Made by a program: the position numbers and the translations under genes. From Geminocystis herdmanii PCC 6308 (GTDB taxonomy: Bacteria > Cyanobacteriota > Cyanobacteriia > Cyanobacteriales > Cyanobacteriaceae), in the NCBI RefSeq assembly GCF_000332235.1, contig NZ_CM001775.1:3892272-3956271 (forward strand): a stretch of 64,000 nucleotides of DNA, given 5' to 3'. Shown one piece after another: positions 17,790-25,719 of this stretch (positions within the stretch are counted from its first letter, which is position 1; each line of letters opens with the position of its first letter). A model generated the notes under the pieces. That model saw only the letters and a program-made list of their open reading frames with translations, had not been told where the DNA came from and did not search any database.

Positions 17790-19460
17790 TTAAATACCAT
17801 TAATTTCTATTTGTTCACCATTAGATTGAGTTTCTTTTTGGGCTTGTTTAAAGGTACTTTTTCCCCAACTTAAATCATAATATTCTGGCTTTTCTTCTCC
17901 ACTAATTAAACCTTCAATACTAAAGACTTGAATGACGGGATATTGTTTGCCATTTCCTGCTTGATAAAATCCTGCTTTTGATGCTTCTTGAATCATCGGT
18001 TTTGTCGGCGGAGTGAGGGTGATAAAAAATCCCATACTAGCTTTATTAGCTTCGATCGTACCTCGTAAATCTCTTATCATAGATACATTAACATTTTTAC
18101 CCCCTTTAACACTAACGATAATTTTTTTGATGACAGATTCGCTTTTTTCACTGTCAAAATCATCAAAATAAATCATACCATCGATACCAGAATCAGCACC
18201 TTTTTTCTTCTTTCCTTGATAGGGTTGTGCATTGACAAGGGAAATTGCCCACCATTGAAATTGATAAGCGTCTCGATTAAATAAATCAAGAGCAGATTCT
18301 AAATTATTAGGTGTTCCTTCTACTTCAAAAAAGTCTGTTTTTTTCTTAACTAAGTCTTCAGAATTATCTAAATATTTCTCAGAAAAAGCATCTCTTAAAC
18401 GTTTCTCAATGAGAGAAATTGCTAAGTGGGTAATATCAATACCAATCCATTGTCGATCGAGCTTTTCCGCCGCATGAACTGCCGTACCACAACCACAAAA
18501 TGGGTCTAAAATTAAGTCATTTTTATTACTACTTGATTCGATGATTCTTTCTAATAATTTTAATGGTTTTTGGGTAGGATAACCCAATCTTTCTTTATGT
18601 GAACCGTGCAAATGTTCTATATCATCCCAATTATCCGTTATGGGTTGCCCGTGCATTTCATCTAAATATCTTTTAAATCTCGGTACTCCTCCTTTTTTAC
18701 TCTGGACAATTAAACCATCTTCATAGGCTTTTTGCATCCTTTCTTTTGTCCATCGCCAAACACGTTTTACTCCTAAAAATTCATAGGTTAAATTAGGTCG
18801 ATCGGGGTTAGGATTAGTTAGATCACCTAAACGATAACGTCTGCCATTTTCATCCACAAAACGATAAAATTTATCTAAATATTCTTGATTATATTCTCCA
18901 TAAACTTTATTAAAAGTTACCACATCACTTTTAGAATATCTAAGAATAACATCTCGACAATTAGAAAAATTTATTTTAGTTTGACTTTTAGGTTGCGATC
19001 GTTTCCATGAGATTTCATTTCTAAAGTTTTTAGGCTCAAAAATAATGTCTAAAATCATCTTTAAATAATGGGACGCTGTGGGATCACAATGTAAATATAA
19101 GCTACCTGTTGACTTTAAGACTCGATGCAATTCTACTAACCTAATTGCCATCATTACCAAGTAAGCAGAAAGGGAATTTTTCCCTAAAGTACGCACTAAT
19201 AAATCTAATAATTCTGCTAAATCTCCTCTAATTTGTTTCAAATCTTGGATACATCTTTCTGATTCAATATTCCAAGTCCAAGTATCTTCAAAAGCCGTAA
19301 TTTGTGCCGATGACTTTTCTCCTTTTGGACTGTTAAAAATTACGTTATAATTTACTTGAGAATTGAAGGGCGGATCGAGATAAATTAAGTCTATAATCTC
19401 GTCTTCAATTTCGTTTCTGAGAATGTCTAAATTATCTCCATAATAAAGTTTTTTAATCAT
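17790..19460 (-). CDS. beta-class DNA methyltransferase with C-terminal nuclease-like domain
   Basis: A 556-residue protein. The methyltransferase part has motif IV LDPPFN at residues 28-33 followed much later by motif I DPFCGCGTAVHAA (about residue 315), the order of the beta class that methylates exocyclic amines of adenine or cytosine. The C-terminal 170 residues contain GADSGIDG (about 420-427) and, after a strand, IIVSVKGGKN (about 445), the D...xxK layout of a PD-(D/E)XK/Mrr-type nuclease, although the second acidic residue is not in the usual place. This may be a one-chain restriction-modification enzyme or a methyltransferase with a DNA-reading module. No separate restriction gene is adjacent. 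Confidence 0.85.
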   Translation of the reverse strand: MIKKLYYGDNLDILRNEIEDEIIDLIYLDPPFNSQVNYNVIFNSPKGEKSSAQITAFEDTWTWNIESERCIQDLKQIRGDLAELLDLLVRTLGKNSLSAYLVMMAIRLVELHRVLKSTGSLYLHCDPTASHYLKMILDIIFEPKNFRNEISWKRSQPKSQTKINFSNCRDVILRYSKSDVVTFNKVYGEYNQEYLDKFYRFVDENGRRYRLGDLTNPNPDRPNLTYEFLGVKRVWRWTKERMQKAYEDGLIVQSKKGGVPRFKRYLDEMHGQPITDNWDDIEHLHGSHKERLGYPTQKPLKLLERIIESSSNKNDLILDPFCGCGTAVHAAEKLDRQWIGIDITHLAISLIEKRLRDAFSEKYLDNSEDLVKKKTDFFEVEGTPNNLESALDLFNRDAYQFQWWAISLVNAQPYQGKKKKGADSGIDGMIYFDDFDSEKSESVIKKIIVSVKGGKNVNVSMIRDLRGTIEANKASMGFFITLTPPTKPMIQEASKAGFYQAGNGKQYPVIQVFSIEGLISGEEKPEYYDLSWGKSTFKQAQKETQSNGEQIEINGI

Positions 19461-19657
19461 CTTAATACCTCCTAATTTTTATTCTTTATATATAAACATT
19501 CTTAAATAATTCATGGTAAATCAATCATTATTAAAATCAATATCGAACATTCTTTGCCTCCTGACTCTTGTCTTTTGCCTTCCTCCACCGAGAAATTTAT
19601 GGTTGACTGAGATGAATTGTGATATTTTTATTGATAAATTTATCTATTTTTTAGTTT

Positions 19658-20641
19658 ATGTCGATTATATTTATTTCCATTGCTAGTTTTTTGTTGAGTT
19701 TGCTATTAGTGTTTCTAATTAAAGAGAATTTTAGTAAACAACTTTTAGATATTCCTAATGAACGTAGTTCCCATGTTAAACCAACTCCGAGGGGAGGAGG
19801 ATTAGGATTTGTTATTACTTTTATTTTAGGGGTTATTGTCATCGCTTTTTTCCCCATTTCTTCCCTCGAATCAGACATATTTTTACCTTTAATTCTTTTA
19901 CCTTTAACTATTATCGGTTTTTTGGACGATCGATTTAATTTACCTTCTTTATTACGTTATGGAGTACAATTTGCCGTAGCTATTTTTGCCGTGATTCATT
20001 ACAACCTCTTTCCTTTTCCCTTTGATAATTTAGGCTTAATGGGGGTGATTATTGCCACCATATTAACGGTAATTGGCTTTACTGCCCTAATTAACTTCTA
20101 TAATTTTATGGATGGTTTAGACGGTATTGTCGCAGGAGTTTGTGTGGTGCAATTTTCTTTTGTAGCGATTTATTTACAACAATATCAATGGTTAATTCTC
20201 ATCGGTGCTTTATTAGGATTTTTGTATTGGAATTGGTCTCCTGCTAAGATATTTATGGGAGATGTGGGAAGTACTTTTCTTGGAGGTGCGATCGCCATTG
20301 CTTTACTACAAAATCCTAATAATTTAAGTTTATCATGGTCGGCAATTTTTATCACCTTACCCTTAGCTGGGGATGCCATTTATACTATTATTTGTCGGTT
20401 GATTAGAAAAGAAAATATTTTTCAAGCCCATAGAAGCCACATTTATCAAAGATTACAACAAAGCGGTTGGAGTCATCAAAAAGTCGCATTAACCTATATT
20501 TTTCTTACCCTAATTATGGGTTTAGCAATTTTTTATCTTGATTTTTATGGTGCTTTATTCAGTTTATTATTTGCTATTATTTTAATAATTATTAGTGAAA
20601 AATATTTTAAAAGTTATTCCCTGATTAATGCCCTAGAATAA
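19658..20641 (+). CDS. MraY/WecA-family undecaprenyl-phosphate phospho-sugar transferase
   Basis: A 327-residue polytopic membrane enzyme (about ten helices) of the glycosyltransferase-4 phospho-N-acetylhexosamine transferase family. Hallmarks are DIPNERSSHVKPTPRGGG, DDRFNLP, NFYNFMDGLDG and GDVGSTFLGG. The cytoplasmic loop HRSHIYQRL resembles the WbpL/WecA type rather than MraY. It probably starts synthesis of a surface polysaccharide by loading a sugar phosphate onto undecaprenyl phosphate. The exact sugar is unknown. Confidence 0.88.
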   Translation: MSIIFISIASFLLSLLLVFLIKENFSKQLLDIPNERSSHVKPTPRGGGLGFVITFILGVIVIAFFPISSLESDIFLPLILLPLTIIGFLDDRFNLPSLLRYGVQFAVAIFAVIHYNLFPFPFDNLGLMGVIIATILTVIGFTALINFYNFMDGLDGIVAGVCVVQFSFVAIYLQQYQWLILIGALLGFLYWNWSPAKIFMGDVGSTFLGGAIAIALLQNPNNLSLSWSAIFITLPLAGDAIYTIICRLIRKENIFQAHRSHIYQRLQQSGWSHQKVALTYIFLTLIMGLAIFYLDFYGALFSLLFAIILIIISEKYFKSYSLINALE

Positions 20642-20800
20642 AGACTTTATCGGGATAATTTATAAATTATCCCTAGGAAAGACATTTTTTGAGAAATGAT
20701 CTAAAATGACTATAGTCTCTATGAGCTTTTTTAAGATATGATTGAAAGATCGATCGAGCCTAAAGTAAATAATACTTAATAAACTAATTTTAAGAAAAAT

Positions 20801-21160
20801 ATGGCATTAATTTTAATTGTTGATGATGCGCTATTATCCCGAAGCATGGTTAAAAAAATTGTTAAGAATTTAGGACATTCTACCATAGAAGCTAAAGACG
20901 GAGAAGAAGCCTTAAGCAAAATTGAACAAGAAAAACCTGATTTTGTCTGTTTAGATATGCTAATTCCTAAACTTAATGGTATAGAAGTTTTACAAAAATT
21001 ACAAGAAGAAAATTGCTCAATTCCTGTGGTAATGATTACAGCAGATACTCAAGAAACAACTAGACAAAAAGGTTTAGAATTAGGTGCAATTTCGGTATTA
21101 AATAAACCAGTTAAAGCCGAAATTCTTAAAGAACTTATTAATAATAGCCTAAATTTATAG
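20801..21160 (+). CDS. CheY-like single-domain response regulator
   Basis: A 119-residue receiver domain with no output domain. The acidic pocket is Asp8-Asp9, the phospho-acceptor is Asp52 (VCLDMLIP), and the switch residues are Thr80 (MITAD) and Lys102 (NKP). It is followed at 98 bp by a CheC-family gene and then by a GGDEF gene on the same strand. The natural reading is that CheC dephosphorylates this receiver or one like it. No histidine kinase is adjacent. Confidence 0.9.
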   Translation: MALILIVDDALLSRSMVKKIVKNLGHSTIEAKDGEEALSKIEQEKPDFVCLDMLIPKLNGIEVLQKLQEENCSIPVVMITADTQETTRQKGLELGAISVLNKPVKAEILKELINNSLNL

Positions 21161-21258
21161 TATTGATAAAAAACACTATTGTTAAAAATTTTGTGGATAT
21201 AATTACTATTTTTTTACTAGAATCATTGAATAGATAAATCAAACAAATTACTAAACCC

Positions 21259-21870
21259 ATGAATCTCACCTCAGAACAAATTGATGCACTACAAGAAATA
21301 ATCAATATTGGTGTAGGACAAGCAGCAGGAGTTTTAAATGAAATGTTGAGTAGTCATATTACTCTCCAGATTCCTTTTATTAAAACTTTTAGTCCAGATT
21401 TAGTTAAACAAGAGTTAGAATTAAAATTAGGAAAAGGTAAATTTTCTGCCGTAGAATTAGAGTTTTTTGGCTCGATAAGTGGTAATGCAGAATTAGTTTT
21501 TCCGACAGATAGTGCTGCCGAATTAGTCTCTATTGTTACCGATGAAGAAATGGAAATTTCCGAATCAGAGTTAGATGAATTAAAAGTTGGTGCATTAACA
21601 GAAATTGGTAATATTGTTATTAGTGGGGTAATGGGTGCAATTAGTAATCTTTTATCCCAAGATTTAGAGTATTTTCTACCTTCTTATATGGAGGGTAATA
21701 TAGATAATTTAATTGACAATCAACAGTTAGAAAAACATTCTACTTTAGTTTTAGCTCAAACTCGTTTTTTTATTGAAGAAACAAAGATACAAGGTGATAT
21801 TATTCTGATTTTTCATCTAGGAAGTTTTCATACAATATTACAGGCTTTACAGGAATTAGATGGGGATTAA
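21259..21870 (+). CDS. CheC family protein phosphatase
   Basis: A 203-residue CheC-type protein with two copies of the phosphatase motif. The first is Asp-x3-Glu-x2-Asn followed 22 residues later by Pro (DALQEIIN...P); the second is ALTEIGN...P with Gly in place of the first Asp/Ser, the spacing again 22. CheC proteins dephosphorylate CheY-like receivers, which fits the receiver gene just upstream. The stop codon overlaps the start region of the following GGDEF gene, which points to translational coupling. Confidence 0.87.
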   Translation: MNLTSEQIDALQEIINIGVGQAAGVLNEMLSSHITLQIPFIKTFSPDLVKQELELKLGKGKFSAVELEFFGSISGNAELVFPTDSAAELVSIVTDEEMEISESELDELKVGALTEIGNIVISGVMGAISNLLSQDLEYFLPSYMEGNIDNLIDNQQLEKHSTLVLAQTRFFIEETKIQGDIILIFHLGSFHTILQALQELDGD

Positions 21871-23320
21871 AATGAAGATTAATCGCTTAGAACATAAAAT
21901 AGCACAATCAAGATTTACTATCTTAGATCATATTCCTGTAGGAGTATGTATAATTCAACAAGATATGACGGTTATTTTTTGGAATAAATGTTTAGAAAAA
22001 TGGACTAATATTTCACGCCATCAAATTTTAAATCAAAAAATATATGATTTTTTTCCTCATTTAATTAAACCAAAATATTATAATCGTATTCAAAATATTT
22101 TCAAAGGTAGTCCTGCCACAATTTTTTCTTCTCAACTTCATAAACATATCATTCCTTCTCCCTTATCTAACGGTAACTTACGCATTCAACATACGATCGT
22201 AACACCAATACCCCATTTTAAAAATGATGGTTATGACGGAATGATTGTTATTCAGGATGTTACAGAAGCGAGTAATTTAATCAAACAACATCAAGAAATG
22301 CGAGATAAAGCATTAAAAGAATTGAATTATCGCAAAAAAATAGAAGAAGATTTATCAATAAAAAGTAAAGAGTTACAAAAAAGAAATTTAGAATTAACTC
22401 AACTCTACAAGATGAGTCAATTACTTCAAAATTGTGATGATATTGAACAAGCCTATTCTATCATCAAAACTTCTGCTGAGTTGCTTTTTGATAATTTAGT
22501 GGGAGGATTTTTTTTCATGGATGAAAATGGAGAAACTATTAAAATAATTAATTGTGGTAATTTAGATCGTAATATCGCTGAAAAATGTTTACTTATTTTT
22601 AAAGAGAATAAAGATTTATTATCTAAGTTTAATTCATCTCAATCACAATCATTTTATTATCCCTTAAAAGCAAAAGAAAAAGATTTTGGTTTTATCTATT
22701 TTACCAGTAACGATCGACAAGGTATAAGTGAAGGACAAAAAATATTTGCTATTAATTTTGCTGAGCAAATTGCCTTAATTTTAGCTAATATTTCTTTAGG
22801 GAAAAACTTATATAAAATGAGTATAACAGATTCCTTAACAGGTCTTTATAATAGACGTTATTTAGATGAAATTCTCCAACGAGAAATTAATATAGCACAA
22901 AAAAATAATGAACTAAGAAGTGTTATCATGATAGATATTGATTACTTTAAAAAAATTAATGATACTTTTGGCCATGATGCGGGAGATTTAGTTTTAACTA
23001 TAGTTAGTAATCTTTTACTGGAAAAAACTCGTATCTCCGATTTTGTTTGTCGTTATGGTGGTGAAGAATTAACTATTGTATTGTCAAACACTTCGATCGA
23101 GCGAACAAAAGAAAGGGCGGAAGAAATTAGACAGGCAATCAAACAATTAAATTTAGTCTATAATAATCAGTCTTTACCAAATATTACAGCTTCTTTTGGT
23201 ATTGCTTGTTTTCCCTCTCACGGTTTAACACCTCAAGCTATACTTTTAGAGGCAGATACGGCACTTTATCAAGCTAAAGAACAAGGGCGCGATCGTGTTA
23301 TCATAGCTTCCATTAGGTAG
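21860..23320 (+). CDS. PAS-GAF-like diguanylate cyclase (GGDEF)
   Basis: A 486-residue signalling protein. A PAS domain (about residues 18-140, with MTVIFWNKCLEKWTNISRHQ) is followed by a coiled coil (about 150-190), a GAF-like region (about 190-310) and a GGDEF domain. The active-site loop is RYGGEEL, and RISD lies five residues before it as an RxxD inhibitory site, so it should make c-di-GMP with product feedback. It overlaps cheC by 11 bases if the ATG at 21860 is used. The ATG at 21872, preceded by GGGGATTAAA, is an alternative start that touches the cheC stop. Confidence 0.92.
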   Translation: MGIKMKINRLEHKIAQSRFTILDHIPVGVCIIQQDMTVIFWNKCLEKWTNISRHQILNQKIYDFFPHLIKPKYYNRIQNIFKGSPATIFSSQLHKHIIPSPLSNGNLRIQHTIVTPIPHFKNDGYDGMIVIQDVTEASNLIKQHQEMRDKALKELNYRKKIEEDLSIKSKELQKRNLELTQLYKMSQLLQNCDDIEQAYSIIKTSAELLFDNLVGGFFFMDENGETIKIINCGNLDRNIAEKCLLIFKENKDLLSKFNSSQSQSFYYPLKAKEKDFGFIYFTSNDRQGISEGQKIFAINFAEQIALILANISLGKNLYKMSITDSLTGLYNRRYLDEILQREINIAQKNNELRSVIMIDIDYFKKINDTFGHDAGDLVLTIVSNLLLEKTRISDFVCRYGGEELTIVLSNTSIERTKERAEEIRQAIKQLNLVYNNQSLPNITASFGIACFPSHGLTPQAILLEADTALYQAKEQGRDRVIIASIR

Positions 23321-23945
23321 AAATTCTATATTTAACACCGGCAAAAGTCAAAGTAATGAATAGGATGATAAAAGCAATAGTTAAAGGGTAAAAATTTATC
23401 ACCCATAAACTCATTAACACTAAGCAAATAAAGTCGGCAAATAAGATGAATATTTTATCAGAAAAAGTATAATTTGTTAAACTAAATTTATCCGTTTCAA
23501 GTACTTTTAATGGTGCTAAACTATTGAACCAAATTAGACTAATTACAACAAATATTGCCCCCCAACCTAAAGAGAATAAAGATAAATAAAATCCGAATAA
23601 TTCAATTATAATGGTAGAGATAATGACGAATAGAAATTGAGATAAATTATTATTTTCTCCATCAAAAATTGTGTCTTGTGAGGTAAGATTTACTTTTTGA
23701 GATTCTTGTTTGATCTCTTGTGTTAAAATATCGTAGTTATATGAATTGTTAGATTTTCCCAGAGAATAAGATGTTATATCAACAAATGCCATTCTAGCTT
23801 GTTCTAAGGAAAATAAAAAAAAAGAAAACGATATTAATTGTTCAGATAAATTATTTAAAGTCAAAGATTGCCATAATAATCCAAAACTTGCGGGGAAAAA
23901 TAATATAAAAAGACAAACTTTCAACCACAACATAAACTCTAACAA
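23313..23945 (-). CDS. membrane protein of unknown function
   Basis: A 210-residue protein with about five hydrophobic segments: near residues 5-25, 30-50, 105-145 (two) and 165-205 (two). A polar stretch at about 60-100 is probably exposed. I recognise no family. It converges with the GGDEF gene and overlaps its end by eight bases. Confidence 0.65.
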   Translation of the reverse strand: MLEFMLWLKVCLFILFFPASFGLLWQSLTLNNLSEQLISFSFFLFSLEQARMAFVDITSYSLGKSNNSYNYDILTQEIKQESQKVNLTSQDTIFDGENNNLSQFLFVIISTIIIELFGFYLSLFSLGWGAIFVVISLIWFNSLAPLKVLETDKFSLTNYTFSDKIFILFADFICLVLMSLWVINFYPLTIAFIILFITLTFAGVKYRIST

Positions 23946-24000
23946 TCTCGATCGAACTAGAAAATATAAAACTTTCTTAATTTAACATAAAAATAGTCAA

Positions 24001-24081
24001 AAAATGAGGAATGAGGAATTAGGAATTAGGAAATTAATCAATAACCCACCGTGTAATGAATTACACGTCTAATAATATCAC
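24001..24081 (+). repeat. dispersed two-hairpin element, copy 2, left half
   Basis: After a few GGAATTA units the element starts at about 24033 (ATTAATCAATAACCCACC) with hairpin GTGTAATGAATTACAC at 24051-24066, and breaks off after AATATCAC at 24081. The missing right half resumes at 24280. Confidence 0.75.
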
Positions 24082-24279
24082 CTCAGTTTGATGCAAGAAT
24101 GTTTGATAAGGGCAGGTTGCAGATTTCAGGTGTAATTTTCAGAAGATTATATAATTCGATCAAAGAATTGAAGATAAAAAAATCAATTAGGATATATTTT
24201 TTGTCAATTCTTTAACCTAATACCTAATACCTGATACCTGATACCTTATCTTAACCGATGATTTTATGTCGAACTCAGA
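24082..24279. mobile_element. 198-bp insertion splitting a dispersed element
   Basis: Compared with the uninterrupted copy at 27906-27998, the sequence AATATCAC-G-TTCAATAAATTG is broken exactly here. The inserted segment starts CTCAGTTTGA and ends TCGAACTCAGA; the two ends are imperfect inverted repeats (8 of 10 matching). The interior has ACCTAAT/ACCTGAT 7-mers and no open frame. One base (G) of the target is absent. A non-autonomous mobile element is the likely cause. Confidence 0.55.
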
Positions 24280-24326
24280 TTCAATAAATTGAACTCAACA
24301 TCTTTGAAGGAGGGTAACATTCTTAA
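24280..24326 (+). repeat. dispersed two-hairpin element, copy 2, right half
   Basis: TTCAATAAATTGAACTCAAC, then ATCTTTGAAGGAGGGTAACA, matches the right half of the uninterrupted copy 3 almost base for base. A TTAATTC array follows at once. Confidence 0.75.
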
Positions 24327-24402
24327 TTCTCAATTCTTAATTCTTAATTCTTAATTCTCAATTCTTAATTCTCAATTCTTAATTCTCAATTCTTAATTCT
24401 TC
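24318..24402. repeat. 7-bp array (TTAATTC/TCAATTC) overlapping a stop codon
   Basis: About eleven units. The TPR gene ends inside this array: its TGA stop (24386-24388) and the preceding codons for Ile-Lys-Asn are repeat sequence. Confidence 0.85.
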
Positions 24403-25132
24403 TCATCCCTAAAATTTGATAACAAGTAGCTAATTGTTGTAAAGTTTTTTCCTCAACCTCATAGACTTCTCGGAGTTTTTCATAGTAGATAATGGCATCT
24501 CCATATAGACATTGTCTTTGATAAATCGTCGCCATCTGCAATAATGCCCAATAGTCATCAGGTTTGATAGCTAAAGCCTGTAGATAACTTTGCTTGGCGT
24601 TTTCCCACTGTTTCAACATTTGTTGACATTCCCCTTGCCAGTAGTAACTCCAATAATCGTGATGACGAAGATTTAAGGCTTTTTGGATATAATCTAAAGC
24701 GGGTAAATATTTCTGTTGATGATAGTAAGATTTTCCTAAGCGAAAAGTTGCCCAATAATCACGAGGTTTGTGATTTAATGCGCAGTGAAAACATTTTATG
24801 GCTTCCCCATGATTTTCTAATCTTTTCTGCCATATATATCCTTGATCATACCACCCCCAATAATTATCAGGCTCAATATCACAGGCAGTGTGCAAACTCA
24901 CAATAGCTTCTTTATATCTTGTTAATTCTTCTAATACTTTTCCTCGATAATACCATGCAAAATAGTCCTGAGGATGATATTCGATCGCCCTTTCATAACT
25001 ATATAAAGCATCTTGACATAAATTACGTTCTCTTAATTGACTAGCTTGATTATACCATCCTTGATAACTGTCAGGACGACATTCTAAGACTCGATAAACC
25101 TCATTCATTTTAGTTGCTACCATAATATTCAA
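24386..25132 (-). CDS. tetratricopeptide repeat protein
   Basis: A 248-residue protein composed of about six TPR units of 34 residues, from AWYYRGKVLEELTRYKEAI through TCYQILGMRR. The units are unusual in sharing a DYW/DYF-rich boundary (HPQDYFAWYY, EPDNYWGWYD, KPRDYWATFR, RHHDYWSYYW, KPDDYWALLQ). It should be a protein-protein scaffold. There is no signal peptide. The start could be the ATG at 25132 or a few codons in (MVATKMNEVY). The C-terminal tail Arg-Ile-Lys-Asn is encoded by a tandem repeat array. Confidence 0.85.
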   Translation of the reverse strand: MNIMVATKMNEVYRVLECRPDSYQGWYNQASQLRERNLCQDALYSYERAIEYHPQDYFAWYYRGKVLEELTRYKEAIVSLHTACDIEPDNYWGWYDQGYIWQKRLENHGEAIKCFHCALNHKPRDYWATFRLGKSYYHQQKYLPALDYIQKALNLRHHDYWSYYWQGECQQMLKQWENAKQSYLQALAIKPDDYWALLQMATIYQRQCLYGDAIIYYEKLREVYEVEEKTLQQLATCYQILGMRRIKN

Positions 25133-25719
25133 GTTTTTCTGACAATTGCTAATGTTTATAAATATGTAACTAATATATTTATAAACTACAAATTTGATAA
25201 ATTTAGATGTTTTTTGATGCCTAACTTACAGATAAAGAAAGAAGTACCGACTCAAAATAAATTGTATAATTTAGAATTAATAAAAATTATCTATAATCTT
25301 TATTAGAATTTTGCTAGAATTTAAAATTGATTCAATTTTCATCGATAGATAGTAAGTTTTGCTTTTTATCTTCCTATGTTTCTATCTTCTACTGTTTAAA
25401 TGACAATCTTGATTACTTATAAAATATAAAATGAAAAATATAACGGAGTTGCTTGTTAATATTTACAATATAGACTAAACAACATGGGGTAATTTAAAAA
25501 GAAAAAAGATGAAATTAAATTGGAAGTGTTAATTCTAATATAGATTAATTCTCAATTCCAAAGGGGGAATATTTCCCCTGAAAATCTGATAACTTAAATA
25601 CGATCGTTATATTATCTTCTATTGTAGATTGAATTAGTCCATAGTTTTGATTTATGATTAACTTTATTATAACAGTCAATAATTAATCAAGTGTAGAACA
25701 CAAAAGGTGACAAGACTTA
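25133..25719. other. 587-bp gene-free divergent spacer
   Basis: This is the promoter region for the TPR gene (left) and the FHA gene (right). It is very AT-rich. The only structure noted is a short hairpin AGGGGGAA-TAT-TTCCCCT around 25561-25579. No open frame with a ribosome binding site was found on either strand. Confidence 0.5.
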
